The notes under the pieces were generated by a model. It searched no databases. It saw nothing but the letters and a program-made list of their open reading frames with translations, and had not been told where the DNA came from. Below, one piece after another: positions 44,379 to 54,310 of a DNA stretch of 64,000 nt (the stretch's first letter is position 1; every line of letters begins with the position of its first letter). Made by a program: the position numbers and the translations under genes. Source of the stretch: Dyella lipolytica (GTDB taxonomy: Bacteria > Pseudomonadota > Gammaproteobacteria > Xanthomonadales > Rhodanobacteraceae); the NCBI RefSeq assembly GCF_030160075.1, contig NZ_BSNQ01000009.1, forward strand, positions 616,295 through 680,294, in the 5' to 3' direction.

Positions 44379-45582
44379 CACGATCGTGCTCCGGCGCCTC
44401 GTTCTGTGCGGCGAGATTCTCGGGTGACGCAACCGCTACCCGGACCTTGTCGCCCTCCATCAGTGAATCCGGCGGGTTCTCGATGACCTGATCGGTGGGC
44501 GCCAACCCATGATCGATCTGCAAGGTCGTACCGAGGTCGACGGCGATATGCACGTTATGCAAATGTGCCCGGCCATCGGCGCCAAGCACCGCGACTTGCG
44601 GCCCGCGCGCGCGGAAGATCAAAGCGCTGGCCGGCACGCTGACCATGTGCGGATCGACCGCGAGATTGAGTTGTACATCCGCATAGTCGCCAGGCTTGAG
44701 CGCACCATCGCTGTTGTCCGCGATGAATTGCGCCAGCAAGCTGCCTGAGCTTTGGTTGATGGCATCGGAGCTGCCGATCAGAGTGGCATGGAAGGTTCGC
44801 CCAGGAAGTTCCGGCACATTGAGCGTCACCGTCATGCCCGGTTTGATACCGTCAGCATTCACCTCCGGCACCGGCACGTAGAGACGCATACGGCTCGTGT
44901 CGGCCACGGTGAAAAGCTCCGGGCCGCTTTCATTGTTGGCGGTGATCAGGTCACCCACGTCCGTGCTGCGAGCCGTGACCGTGCCGGCGAACGGCGCGAC
45001 GATCTGCTTGAATGTTTCCAACGCATCGAGCCGATCCACATCGGCCTTGGCCGCCAACACGGTGGCCTGCGCCGCCTCTGCTTCACCGCTCTTTTCATCC
45101 GCTTCCTGCTTGGACACCGAGTCGGACGACAGCAGATGCTGCCAGCGATGAGAAGTAATGTTGGCGAGATTGGCGTCGGCCTGTGCTTTTACCAGCACGG
45201 CCTTGGCCTGCTCCAGCTGCTGGTCCAATTCCGGCGTATCGATCGTTGCGAGCACGTCGCCCGCTTTCACTTTGGCGCCGATGTCTTTGTACCAGGCCTT
45301 CAGATAACCGCCGACGCGCGCATGAATCGGTGCGCTGTTCCAAGCTTCCAGATGACCCGGCAAGGTGATCACGTGTTCCTTGGCAGGATCGGACGACGGC
45401 GCGAGGCGCACGCTTGGAATCAACTGCGCATCGGTCCACTGCACTAGTTCGTGGTGTTCGCGATAGCGAAGACTCAGCCCGAGGATGACAACCAACACAG
45501 CCAGAAGAGCAGCGCCGATACCGACGGCTTTGAGACGAGGCGGCTTTTGCGCCACCTGCACGGGTGCGTGATTGTGCGACAT
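44365..45582 (-). CDS. RND periplasmic adaptor (membrane fusion protein)
   Basis: A 405-residue adaptor with one N-terminal transmembrane anchor (LKAVGIGAALLAVLVVILGL near residues 17-38). The lipoyl-like half motifs APIHARVGGYLKAWYKDIGA and TVTARSTDVGDLITA flank an alpha-hairpin rich in Ala/Glu (about 125-190). A beta-barrel follows (YVPVPEVNADGIKPG). The start at 45582 (MSHNHAPVQVAQ) has GGAAG seven bases upstream; the open frame reaches 45957 but that extension opposes the histidine-kinase gene's end and has no support. It is the first gene of the efflux operon and its promoter region, 45583-45712, holds a perfect palindrome. Confidence 0.93.
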   Translation of the reverse strand: MSHNHAPVQVAQKPPRLKAVGIGAALLAVLVVILGLSLRYREHHELVQWTDAQLIPSVRLAPSSDPAKEHVITLPGHLEAWNSAPIHARVGGYLKAWYKDIGAKVKAGDVLATIDTPELDQQLEQAKAVLVKAQADANLANITSHRWQHLLSSDSVSKQEADEKSGEAEAAQATVLAAKADVDRLDALETFKQIVAPFAGTVTARSTDVGDLITANNESGPELFTVADTSRMRLYVPVPEVNADGIKPGMTVTLNVPELPGRTFHATLIGSSDAINQSSGSLLAQFIADNSDGALKPGDYADVQLNLAVDPHMVSVPASALIFRARGPQVAVLGADGRAHLHNVHIAVDLGTTLQIDHGLAPTDQVIENPPDSLMEGDKVRVAVASPENLAAQNEAPEHDRDATR

Positions 45583-45664
45583 GAGTAGCTTCCAGTGGCG
45601 CAGGCCAACGAAGCTCGCATTATCGGGAAGGGCCGTCCGCAGCACCTTTCGCCGGCATGAAGAA

Positions 45665-45676
45665 TGTTTCATGAAA
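45665..45676. promoter_or_regulatory. palindrome upstream of the RND operon
   Basis: GTTTCATGAAAC is a perfect 12-bp palindrome, 83 bases before the adaptor start. It lies in the only spacer from which the efflux operon can be transcribed. Next to it, 45677-45704, is an imperfect hairpin whose plus-strand reading ends in six T's; its minus-strand tail is weak, so it is a poor terminator for the histidine-kinase gene. The palindrome could be an operator for a dimeric repressor. The neighbouring OmpR-type regulator would more often bind direct repeats. Confidence 0.4.
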
Positions 45677-45712
45677 CGCCGCCTTGGGCGCTCAAGCGGC
45701 TTTTTTGCGCGT

Positions 45713-47107
45713 CTAGACCGCAGATTGCAATCGGCAATCCATACCAATACGGCTACCTTTTTGGTCGCCATGGATATAGAGCTCGAAGTCGTGCAGCTTG
45801 GCGATGGCGGCAACGATGCTGAGGCCCAAGCCATGCCCGGGCATATCGCGACCGGCCTCGCCTCGGTAGAACCGTTGCCAAATGGCTTGGCGCTGTTCGA
45901 CCGGAATGCCGGGACCGCTGTCCGACACTTCGATACGCGCCAGATCTGTCCCGACACGCGTGGCGCTAAGCACTACCTTTCCATCTGCCGGCGTGAACTT
46001 GATGGCATTGGCGACGAGATTGCCCAGCGCCTCGAACAGTAGGTCAGGATCCGCCTGTACCAGCAATCCAGGTTCTATATGCAACTCGAAGCTCTGCTGC
46101 TGGTCTTCGGCCAACGGTGCATACAATTCATGCACATGCTGCAATGTCTCACCAAGATCAACCGCTACGAAACCTTCGCGGCGACGACGATCTTCCAACT
46201 CCGAGATGCGCAGCAAGGCGCGAAAACGACTAAGCACTTCATCGATGTCACCGACGCAGCGTTCGATCAGTCCCGCATGCGGATCTTCCTCACCCATCTG
46301 TTGCTGCATGCGGTACAGCTGTGAGCGCAACCGGGTGAGCGGCGTACGCAGATCGTGCGCAATGTTGTCGCAGACGCCTTTTACCTCGCCCATCAGCCGC
46401 TCGATCTGATCGAGCATGCCGTTGACGATCGCGGCAAGGCGGTCGAGCTCATCACCGCGATGGCTGACCGGCAGACGCTGATGCAGATCGCCGTGCGTGA
46501 TTAGCTGAGTAGCCGCTTCGATCTGCCGGATCCGACGCCGCGGCGCGCGATTGAGGATCAAGCCACCGATAAGGCCGGGCACCAAGGTGAACGACAAACC
46601 CCACCATAGAGCGTGCTTGATGATGCTGCTGACATGCGCAGTGACTCCGGTGGTATGCGCTAACGCAAGCACTTCGCCGCTATCGAGGCGCGCCGCGATG
46701 ATGGTGAGACTTTCCTCTGTCGGCAGTGCATCCCTCGCGATCACCTCGTCGGTATCCACGCGTAGCGGACCGCCGTCGATTTTCAGTGTTGGCGGAAGCC
46801 GCGCCACATCGCCAGCCACCCATTCGCCATGTGCATCGAAGAGGCCCCACGCGTTGTAATTGGCACCCTTCAATACAACGTAATCGTTCAACATGGATTG
46901 CAAGTGCGTGCGGTCGACACTCCGCATCGCATCGACTTGTTGCACCAGATCGCGGTCGGCACGTACCTGCAGATAGCGCACGGTTTCCCAATAGATCAGC
47001 CCCAGCAACACCGTGCCCCAGATCACGAAGAAAAGGCCGTAACCGAGCAACAGCCGCGATGTCGTGGCACGCCAGTGCATCGACCAGTCTTTGCCGGAAT
47101 TAGCCAA
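45713..47107 (-). CDS. sensor histidine kinase
   Basis: A 464-residue two-component sensor with two transmembrane helices (about 18-40 and 165-185) enclosing a periplasmic domain of about 125 residues. A HAMP linker (about 186-240) leads to the phosphoacceptor H251 in CDNIAHDLRTPLTRLRSQL. The ATPase has the N-box NLVANAIKFTPADGKV, G1 DSGPGIP and G2 GHGLGLSIVAAI. The TTG at 47107 overlaps the regulator's stop by eight bases; an ATG at 47080 is the alternative start. It follows the response-regulator gene and ends beside the RND operon, so it may sense the pumped compound or envelope stress. That link is inference from position. Confidence 0.88.
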   Translation of the reverse strand: MANSGKDWSMHWRATTSRLLLGYGLFFVIWGTVLLGLIYWETVRYLQVRADRDLVQQVDAMRSVDRTHLQSMLNDYVVLKGANYNAWGLFDAHGEWVAGDVARLPPTLKIDGGPLRVDTDEVIARDALPTEESLTIIAARLDSGEVLALAHTTGVTAHVSSIIKHALWWGLSFTLVPGLIGGLILNRAPRRRIRQIEAATQLITHGDLHQRLPVSHRGDELDRLAAIVNGMLDQIERLMGEVKGVCDNIAHDLRTPLTRLRSQLYRMQQQMGEEDPHAGLIERCVGDIDEVLSRFRALLRISELEDRRRREGFVAVDLGETLQHVHELYAPLAEDQQQSFELHIEPGLLVQADPDLLFEALGNLVANAIKFTPADGKVVLSATRVGTDLARIEVSDSGPGIPVEQRQAIWQRFYRGEAGRDMPGHGLGLSIVAAIAKLHDFELYIHGDQKGSRIGMDCRLQSAV

Positions 47108-47774
47108 GGCGATATCCCGATCCGCGCATGGTGCGGATCAACGACGGCTCGCCGTCGATATCGACTTTGCGGCGCAGACGGGCGATGTGCACATCGATCA
47201 GGTTGGTGCCGGGATCAAAACGCAGACCCCACACGCTCTCGAAAATCATCGCGCGCGTCAGCACCTGACCGGGATAGCGCATCAGAAATTCCAGTAGTCG
47301 GTATTCGGTGGGCAGCAGCGTCAATTCGCGCATGCCGCGGCGGGCAGTGCGAGCGATCAGATCCAGTTCCAGGTCGGCGACGCGCAGGCGCGTCTGTGCG
47401 GGCTGTTCCTGCCGATGCCGCCGCAGCAGCACTTCGATGCGCGCCGCCATTTCGTCCGGCGCGAACGGTTTGGTGAGGTAATCATCGCCACCGGCGCGCA
47501 GGCCGCGTACGCGTTCGTCGACGTCGCCCAATGCGCTGATCATCAGCACAGGTGTGGTGACGCCGCTTTCGCGCAGCTGCTTGACCAGTTTGAGGCCGTC
47601 CATCCCGGGCAGCATCAGATCCAGCGTGATGGCGTCGTAGTGCGGCTCCAGCGCACGCTGCAAACCTTGCAGGCCATCGCTCACCCGATCCGCGCTGATG
47701 CCGTGCGCAGCCAGTTCCAGCGCGATTTCGCGCGCGGTGATCTCGTCGTCTTCGATGACCAGGATGTGAGGCAT
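47100..47774 (-). CDS. OmpR-family response regulator
   Basis: A 224-residue regulator. The receiver domain (about 1-118) has the acidic pair in VIEDDE, phosphoacceptor D52 in TLDLMLPGMDG, Ser in MISALGD and Lys in YLTKPFAPDE. The OmpR/PhoB winged-helix domain follows with LTLLPTEYRLLEFLMRYPGQ, VLTRAMIFESVWGL and NLIDVHIARLRRKVD. The ATG at 47774 begins MPHILVIEDD, the normal family N-terminus; the longer frame to 47813 is unsupported and runs into the rpoH terminator region. Its stop overlaps the kinase gene, forming one operon. Confidence 0.93.
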   Translation of the reverse strand: MPHILVIEDDEITAREIALELAAHGISADRVSDGLQGLQRALEPHYDAITLDLMLPGMDGLKLVKQLRESGVTTPVLMISALGDVDERVRGLRAGGDDYLTKPFAPDEMAARIEVLLRRHRQEQPAQTRLRVADLELDLIARTARRGMRELTLLPTEYRLLEFLMRYPGQVLTRAMIFESVWGLRFDPGTNLIDVHIARLRRKVDIDGEPSLIRTMRGSGYRLG

Positions 47775-47816
47775 GCGCCGTCCAGGCGTGGTGTCCACGC
47801 GGGACTTAAACACAAA

Positions 47817-47839
47817 ACGGCCTCCGCGAGGGAGGCCGT
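47817..47839 (-). terminator. terminator of rpoH
   Basis: A 9-bp stem ACGGCCTCC (47817-47825) and GGAGGCCGT (47831-47839) with a GCGAG loop. On the minus strand it follows the rpoH stop by about 25 bases and is followed by TTTGTGTTT, a good U-tract. It separates rpoH from the two-component operon. Confidence 0.85.
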
Positions 47840-47863
47840 CGTGAAGTGCATGTCAGCGCGACT

Positions 47864-48721
<858 letters not shown>

Positions 48722-48750
48722 GTTGGAACCTCCAAAATTTGGGGATCAGC

Positions 48751-48777
48751 TTAGCACTCTGATACTTGGAGTGCTAA
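48751..48777 (-). promoter_or_regulatory. CIRCE element (HrcA operator) upstream of rpoH
   Basis: TTAGCACTC at 48751-48759 and GAGTGCTAA at 48769-48777 are separated by exactly nine bases. This is the full consensus CIRCE with no mismatch. It lies 30 bases upstream of the rpoH start, inside the expected leader or start region of the transcript, the normal position for HrcA repression. Further upstream an inverted repeat TGTAC (48806-48810) and GTACA (48817-48821) overlaps an AT-rich stretch that may hold the -10 element. Confidence 0.93.
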
Positions 48778-48914
48778 AGGCGTCAGCAAGTTCCGGCGCC
48801 TTTTATGTACCGAATAGTACACGAATGATCCGGCCTTGTCCATTCCCAGTGGACGCCGCCAGGCGGGGTTTCAAGCATGACTTCCGGGACGTAAAGGCAG
48901 ACCGGCCCAGGGAA

Positions 48915-49625
48915 TCAGACCCCAGCGAGCTGGGCCCGAGACGGCAGGGACCAGTCGATAGGTGCCTGTCCATGCGCCTCCAGATAACGATTTGCCGCTG
49001 AGAAGTGGCCACAGCCAATAAACCCGCGATGTGCCGACAGGGGCGAGGGATGGACGGCCTTCAGCACGGTATGGCGACGGATATCGATCAGCTGGCCTTT
49101 GCGCTGCGCGTAGGAGCCCCAGAGCATGAACACCAGACCTTCACGTTCGCGGTTGAGCGCGTCGATAGCGGCATCCGTGAAACCTTCCCAGCCCTTGCCT
49201 TGATGCGAAGCGGCCAATCCACGTTCCACCGTAAGCACGGCGTTGAGCAACAGCACCCCGCGATCGGCCCATGGCGTAAGGCAGCCATGATCGGGGGGTG
49301 GAATGCCGAGGTCGCGCTGTATTTCCTTGAAGATGTTGACCAACGAAGGCGGCGACGGCACGCCCGGACGCACCGAAAAGCACAATCCATGCGCCTGACC
49401 CGGACCGTGATACGGATCCTGCCCCAGGATCACCACACGCACCGACGCGAATGGCGTGTGCGCGAACGCGTTGAAGATGTCAGGTCCCGGCGGATAGATC
49501 ACCTTGCCCGCGTGTTTCTCCGCGCGCAAAAACTCAGACAGCGTGCGCATGTCAGGGCGCTGTAAATAATCGCCGATGCGGCTCTTCCACGATGGTTCGA
49601 GCTTGACGCGTTCTTCTTCGCTCAT
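48915..49625 (-). CDS. ung: uracil-DNA glycosylase, family 1
   Basis: A 236-residue DNA repair enzyme that removes uracil. The water-activating loop [18 protein letters not shown] is intact with catalytic Asp and His, the 4-Pro loop [11 protein letters not shown]-like text ([12 protein letters not shown]) is present, [11 protein letters not shown] follows, and the minor-groove intercalation loop is [11 protein letters not shown]. Length is normal (E. coli 229). The start overlaps the stop of the tandem-receiver gene by four bases (ATGA), so the two are translationally coupled. The gene is separated from rpoH by the 193-base rpoH control region. Confidence 0.97.
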   Translation of the reverse strand: MSEEERVKLEPSWKSRIGDYLQRPDMRTLSEFLRAEKHAGKVIYPPGPDIFNAFAHTPFASVRVVILGQDPYHGPGQAHGLCFSVRPGVPSPPSLVNIFKEIQRDLGIPPPDHGCLTPWADRGVLLLNAVLTVERGLAASHQGKGWEGFTDAAIDALNREREGLVFMLWGSYAQRKGQLIDIRRHTVLKAVHPSPLSAHRGFIGCGHFSAANRYLEAHGQAPIDWSLPSRAQLAGV

Positions 49626-50467
49626 GTGATGCTTTCGCGTGTGCGCAAATGCTGAGCAACGCGTAATTGGAACAGTAATTTGGTGATCAGCAGACGCTCT
49701 TCCACCGGCTTCTCGACCAGATCGTTGGCGCCGGCGCGAATCAACGCGGCCTGGTTGTCGGGATTCTCATCGCCCGTCATCACCAGTACCGGCAACTTGC
49801 CCTTGCCGTAACCGAAATCGCTGCGGATGAATTTGAGTAGATCGCCGCCGGTAAGTTCGCCTTTCAAACTAACGTCGGTCAGGACGAGGTCGGCGCCCAC
49901 GGCACCCTGCGCGCGCTCGGTCTCCAGCAACGCCAGCGCATCTTCCACGCTGACGACGTGGCGCACGGTAAGGCCAATCTTTTCCAGCATACGGCGCGTG
50001 GCTAGCGCGACCACGCGACTATCTTCCACATACAGCACCACGCCTTCGGCGACGCTCTCCGGACGTACATAGCCGCGAATGAATTCTGCCAACGCCTGGA
50101 AACCGAGCGACTTGTCGAAGTAATCGGTGACGTGCTCACCCAGTGCACGGCGGTGCAAGCGATCGTCGACATCGCCGGACACCACCACAATCGGCACATA
50201 GATCTGCGGCGCGGATTCGCGCACATAGCGCGCCAGCTCCAGGCCATCCATATCGGGCAAGCGCAGGGCCACCGTAATGAAATCGAACACACCGCGATCG
50301 AGCAGCTGATGCGCTTCGGCGCCCGTGCCGCAGCCCACCACTTCGGCCTGCGGCAATTCAGCCTGCAGCACTCGCGTGATCAGTTGGCGGACGACCTTGG
50401 AACCATCCACCACCAGCACGCGCGGTGCGGTGCTGAGGTCGCGGCTGCTGATACTTGCACTCATCAA
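49622..50467 (-). CDS. tandem receiver-domain protein with degenerate first receiver
   Basis: A 281-residue protein made of two receiver domains and no output domain. In REC1 (about 15-130) the acidic patch is only D21 and the phosphoacceptor position, in [15 protein letters not shown], is A67 instead of Asp; Ser97 and K119 remain. REC2 (about 142-265) is complete: E148/D149, D198 in LVLTDVSL, T231 in VMTGDE and K253 in VEKPVE. REC1 therefore cannot be phosphorylated in the usual way and may bind a partner, while REC2 can take the phosphate. It lies between ftsX and ung and overlaps ung by four bases. No cognate kinase is next to it. Confidence 0.88.
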   Translation of the reverse strand: MMSASISSRDLSTAPRVLVVDGSKVVRQLITRVLQAELPQAEVVGCGTGAEAHQLLDRGVFDFITVALRLPDMDGLELARYVRESAPQIYVPIVVVSGDVDDRLHRRALGEHVTDYFDKSLGFQALAEFIRGYVRPESVAEGVVLYVEDSRVVALATRRMLEKIGLTVRHVVSVEDALALLETERAQGAVGADLVLTDVSLKGELTGGDLLKFIRSDFGYGKGKLPVLVMTGDENPDNQAALIRAGANDLVEKPVEERLLITKLLFQLRVAQHLRTRESIT

Positions 50468-50610
50468 AAAATCCCACCATCCCGGTCAAGCTTGGCTTCC
50501 GTGCTCACGCGTCGGCGGGCGCCCCCCTGCGCCCGTTTGGCCCACCCATCTTGCCCCAGAGTAGCCGGGAATGGTTGCGAACGACTTCACCACCCGCCAA
50601 GTTCGATCGT

Positions 50611-51576
50611 TCAGGCAGCGCGGCGCAACTGCCATGCGCTGACCAAACGCGCCCCGAGCCACCCCAGGAAGGCGGCGGCAATCGGCACCGCCAGCAACAG
50701 CCACGGCGGCAGGCCGCCGACGTGGAGCTTGCCTTCGTAAACCTGACTGAGACGCGCCACCGGATCGACCAGCGCGAACTCGATCAGCAGCGCCAATGCC
50801 ACCGCCAGGATGCCGCCGGACAGCCCGTACCAGATCCCCGCATAAAGATACGGGCGGCGCACGAAGGCACGGCTGGCGCCGACCAGCTTCAAGACGCCGA
50901 TTTCATCGGCGCGGCTGGTGATGTCCACGCGCACCGTATTGCCGACTACCAGCAATACCGCCAGCGCGAACAACGCCGCCAGAATTAGCACGGCGCGATT
51001 GCCGACGCCAAGCAAGGCGTCGAGGCGCTGCCGCCACGTGCCGCTGTCTTGCACCATGTCCACGCCCTGCATGCCGCGCAGATCGTCCACGAGATGACCC
51101 ACCGCATCGGCGGAAAGTCCGTCCTGCGGTTGCACTTCGAGCACGTAAGGCAACGGGTTGTCGTCCAGCGCATGCAGCGAATCGGAGAAGCCCTGCATCT
51201 TGCTCAATTCGTCCATGCCCTGCTGCGGCGATTTCAACGTGACATTCGCGACGCCATCGTGCTGCTGCACCTGTTTGGCCAGCAGCTGCGCGTTGGCCGC
51301 CACCTGGTCCGGCTTCAGGAAGACATTGATCACCTGATTGCGGCCCAACGCATCACCCAGCGACTGCGCGTTGGAGAGCAGCAGATAGAACGCCAGCGGC
51401 AAGGCCAGCGCCAGGCCCATCACCGCGATGGTCAGGAAGCTGCCCACTGGCTTGGAAGCAAGACGGCGCAAGCTCGCGCCGGCACTCCAGCTGTGGTGTT
51501 CACGCCAGCTCGACACGGGGCGCCGATGGCTACGTTCGCTGCGCGTCGGAGGCTGGACGTCGGTCGGCGTGCTCAT
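50611..51576 (-). CDS. ftsX: cell division ABC transporter permease FtsX
   Basis: A 321-residue inner-membrane protein with four transmembrane helices: near 50-72, 200-222, 250-270 and 290-310, with a large periplasmic loop after the first helix. With FtsE it forms the complex at the divisome that activates amidases through EnvC. The loop text GVANVTLKSPQQGMDELS and LRGMQGVDMVQDSG is typical. The N-terminal cytoplasmic segment (about 1-48) is basic. It overlaps ftsE by four bases, so the pair is co-translated. Confidence 0.95.
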   Translation of the reverse strand: MSTPTDVQPPTRSERSHRRPVSSWREHHSWSAGASLRRLASKPVGSFLTIAVMGLALALPLAFYLLLSNAQSLGDALGRNQVINVFLKPDQVAANAQLLAKQVQQHDGVANVTLKSPQQGMDELSKMQGFSDSLHALDDNPLPYVLEVQPQDGLSADAVGHLVDDLRGMQGVDMVQDSGTWRQRLDALLGVGNRAVLILAALFALAVLLVVGNTVRVDITSRADEIGVLKLVGASRAFVRRPYLYAGIWYGLSGGILAVALALLIEFALVDPVARLSQVYEGKLHVGGLPPWLLLAVPIAAAFLGWLGARLVSAWQLRRAA

Positions 51577-52262
51577 AGCACCTCCTCCGCGGCGACATCC
51601 GCCACCAGGCGGCCATGGTCGAGCACAACGACACGTTTCTTCATGCGCTTGATCAGAGGCAGATCGTGACTGGCGATCAGCACGGTCGTGCCGACCTGCT
51701 GGAATTCGGCGAAAAGACCCATGATTTCGACGGCGAGCTGCGGATCGAGGTTGCCAGTAGGTTCATCGGCGATCAGCACGTTCGGCTTGGCGACGATGGC
51801 ACGGGCAATGCCGACGCGTTGCTGCTCGCCGGTAGACAGCGAGGCGGGCAACTGACGTTCGTAATCGAGCAGGCCGACTTTTTCGAGCGCCGCGCGTACA
51901 CGTCGACCGCGTTCCAGTGGCGCGATGCCACCGATCACCAACGGCAATTCGACATTGGCAAAAACGGTGCGATCCATTAGCAAACGATGATCCTGGAACA
52001 CCATGCCGAGGCTGCGGCGCAGCTTGGGAATCCCGCTACGACCGATCTTTGCCAGGCTTTGCCCGTCGAGACTGATGTGCCCGTGCGAGGGACGCTCGAT
52101 CAGCGCCAGCAACTTGAGCAAGGTGCTCTTGCCGGCGCCCGAATGACCGGTGACGAACGCCATTTCGCCCTTGGCGACTTCGAACGTAAGCTGCGAAAGG
52201 GCCTCGTGGCCGCCTTCATAGCGTTTGCTGACTTGATCGAAGCGGATCACCGCGTTCCCCAT
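51573..52262 (-). CDS. ftsE: cell division ATP-binding protein FtsE
   Basis: A 229-residue ABC ATPase. Walker A is GHSGAGKST, the Q-loop is in VFQDHRLLMDRTVFANV, the signature is LSTGEQQRVGIARAIV and Walker B is VLIADEPTGNLDP. The N-terminus (MGNAVIRFDQVSKRYEGG) matches FtsE. It binds FtsX in the inner membrane and takes energy from ATP hydrolysis for septal peptidoglycan splitting. It is the first gene of ftsE-ftsX. The upstream spacer (52263-52365) is only 103 bases and holds the promoter region plus the end of rhlB. Confidence 0.97.
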   Translation of the reverse strand: MGNAVIRFDQVSKRYEGGHEALSQLTFEVAKGEMAFVTGHSGAGKSTLLKLLALIERPSHGHISLDGQSLAKIGRSGIPKLRRSLGMVFQDHRLLMDRTVFANVELPLVIGGIAPLERGRRVRAALEKVGLLDYERQLPASLSTGEQQRVGIARAIVAKPNVLIADEPTGNLDPQLAVEIMGLFAEFQQVGTTVLIASHDLPLIKRMKKRVVVLDHGRLVADVAAEEVL

Positions 52263-52365
52263 CCTTAAGCCGTGCCACTGGCCGCAAGGATAAGGGAAGC
52301 ATTGGCGATATGCGCGTGTTTGCTTACTGCATCACCACAAATTCGTGTGGCGACGCAGTACCGGT

Positions 52366-54036
52366 TCAGCGACCGGTGAACAGGCGCGTCAGGCGGCGAA
52401 AGAAACCTGGCTTCTTAGATGCGACATGCTCGCCCGACGCTGGCGACTGGGCGACGACCTGCCGTGAGGGGCGATTGCCATTATTCGGCGTAGCGGCGGC
52501 GTGATTGGCCGCCGCCTCGGTACCCGGTGCACCGCCGGAACGACGGCGACCCCGACCGCCGCGACGACGGCGACGCTGACCTTCTGCCGTCACGTCATCC
52601 TGCGGCGATGACGTCGGCGCGGGTGCGGGATGCGCACTACCGTTGGCGGCAGCAGCCTCTGCGGCACGTGGTTTGCGCGGACGATCCTCACGGCGACGTT
52701 CCGACGGCGGACCCGAACGTTCGCCATCGCGTTTGCCACGACCGCGTGGACCTTTCGGAGAAGATTTCTTGGCATCGTCGCGCGGCGTCACCTTGTCGCC
52801 AAACGCTGCGCTGTCGGCTGCAGCATCCGCAACGAACTGCGCGTCGATCTGCTTCGGCTGCGGCATCACCAGCAGCTCCGGCCCGATCGCCGCCACCGGA
52901 ATCTTCTGGCCGATGTATTCCTCGATATCCGGCAGGGACATCGCATACAAATCGCAGGCAAAACTGATCGCATCGCCTTCGGCGCCCAAGCGCGCGGTAC
53001 GGCCGATGCGGTGCACGTAGTCCTCGGCGTCCTGCGGCAGGTCGTAGTTGAATACGTGACTGACCGCCGGGATGTGCAAGCCGCGCGCCGCCACATCCGT
53101 GCACACAAGAATGTCGAGCTGACCATCCTGGAAACGTTGCAACAGTTTCTGGCGCTTCAGCTGCGGCACATCGCCGGACAATGCGCCGACGCGATAGCCT
53201 TGTCGCTTCACGCGATCGGTCACGCGCTCGGCAGCTGCCTTGGTGTTGACGAAAATGATGCTGCGCGACGCCGACGCCTGTTCGAGCAAATTCAGCAGCA
53301 ACGGCAGCTTTTCTTCCTTGGCGGGGAAATAAACCTGCTGGCGTACGCGGTCGGCGGTGACGTTGTCGGTCTCCACCACGAGCTTCTCGGCGTTGTGCAT
53401 GTGCTCATAGGCCAGCTCTAGCACGCGATGCGAGAGCGTGGCGGAGAACAGCAGCACCTGACGCTGCTCGCGCGCTGGCAGACGACGGAAGATGAAACGC
53501 ACGTCCTTGATGAAGCCCAGATCGAACATGCGATCGGCTTCGTCGACCACCATCACTTCAACGCCGTTGAAGCCGAACACGTTCTGCTTGTAATAGTCGA
53601 GCAGGCGGCCAGGCGTGGCGATGATGATGTCGCAGCCATCTTTCAACTGCTGTCGCTGCTTGTCGTAATCGACGCCGCCGTAGATCAGCGCGGAGCGCAG
53701 GCCGGTGTAGCGGCCGATGCTCTTGGCATCCTTTTCGATCTGGATCGCCAGTTCGCGGGTCGGCGCGATCACCAAGGCACGAGGGTCGGAGTCCTTGCGC
53801 TCGGCCACGGCCGGCTGGGTCAGCAGGCGATTCATCAGCGCGACCAGGAAGGCGCAGGTTTTGCCGGTACCGGTTTGCGCCTGTCCGGCGACGTCGCGTC
53901 CGGTGAGTGCGACCGGCAGGGTCAAATCCTGGATCGGCGTGCAGCGCGCAAAGCCGGCCTCGTCGAGGCCTTTCTGCAGCAGCGGATGCAAGTCGAATTG
54001 GGTAAAGAAGGTTTCAGTCAGTACGGTTTGGGACAT
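52366..54036 (-). CDS. rhlB: DEAD-box RNA helicase RhlB with long RG-rich tail
   Basis: A helicase of about 556 residues. N-terminal text [18 protein letters not shown] resembles E. coli RhlB, and motifs are complete: Q motif [10 protein letters not shown], Walker A AQTGTGKT, motif Ia [12 protein letters not shown] box VVDEADRM, motif III SAT and motif [12 protein letters not shown]. After the core (about 1-400) comes a 150-residue basic, low-complexity tail with [11 protein letters not shown] and many Lys/Pro/Ser, which probably binds RNA or RNase E. The frame is open to 54336 but has no helicase-like residues before 54036. It unwinds RNA for degradation. The order rhlB (divergent) trxA rho is the same as in E. 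coli. Confidence 0.93.
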   Translation of the reverse strand: MSQTVLTETFFTQFDLHPLLQKGLDEAGFARCTPIQDLTLPVALTGRDVAGQAQTGTGKTCAFLVALMNRLLTQPAVAERKDSDPRALVIAPTRELAIQIEKDAKSIGRYTGLRSALIYGGVDYDKQRQQLKDGCDIIIATPGRLLDYYKQNVFGFNGVEVMVVDEADRMFDLGFIKDVRFIFRRLPAREQRQVLLFSATLSHRVLELAYEHMHNAEKLVVETDNVTADRVRQQVYFPAKEEKLPLLLNLLEQASASRSIIFVNTKAAAERVTDRVKRQGYRVGALSGDVPQLKRQKLLQRFQDGQLDILVCTDVAARGLHIPAVSHVFNYDLPQDAEDYVHRIGRTARLGAEGDAISFACDLYAMSLPDIEEYIGQKIPVAAIGPELLVMPQPKQIDAQFVADAAADSAAFGDKVTPRDDAKKSSPKGPRGRGKRDGERSGPPSERRREDRPRKPRAAEAAAANGSAHPAPAPTSSPQDDVTAEGQRRRRRGGRGRRRSGGAPGTEAAANHAAATPNNGNRPSRQVVAQSPASGEHVASKKPGFFRRLTRLFTGR

Positions 54037-54175
54037 GAAGGGGAGTCTGGTGGAGGCCGGTGCCGAAGCGACTGGCCCGGTCCCGCGGCAGTCTGGCAAC
54101 CTTGGGACAGGTGGATGGATGCGACGCGCTGGGCAGCAGCGCCGAAAGGTGGGAACGACACACCGCAACCCCGCC

Positions 54176-54216
54176 GGCATAGGTGAAACGGCTCGCGGAG
54201 CCACCTCACCTATGCC
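54176..54216 (-). promoter_or_regulatory. nested stem-loop in rhlB leader (distal)
   Basis: Outer arms GGCATAGGTGA (54176-54186) and TCACCTATGCC (54206-54216) form a perfect 11-bp stem enclosing a second stem GGCTC (54190-54194) and GAGCC (54198-54202) with a GCG loop. Both are too exact for chance within a 41-base stretch. It is 140 bases from the rhlB start, so it is likely part of the 5' leader; autoregulation by RhlB or a temperature response is inference. Confidence 0.55.
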
Positions 54217-54272
54217 AGCCGGAAACTTCGCGGCTGCCCTTGAATCGCTTGAATCGCGTCCCGACTTAGGCT

Positions 54273-54310
54273 GGAATGGAGCCCTGCCGCAACGGCATCG
54301 CTTCCATTCC
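54273..54310 (-). promoter_or_regulatory. nested stem-loop in rhlB leader (upstream)
   Basis: Arms GGAATGGA (54273-54280) and TCCATTCC (54303-54310) give an 8-bp outer stem, with an inner stem TGCCG (54285-54289) and CGGCA (54293-54297) around a CAA loop. It is 57 bases upstream of the first structure. Together the two make a leader with repeated double stems. Confidence 0.5.

Noticed and set aside
45677-45704. Hairpin followed by six T's as terminator of the histidine-kinase gene
   Set aside because: The T-run is on the plus strand, while the kinase gene reads on the minus strand; on that strand the tail is only GTTT.
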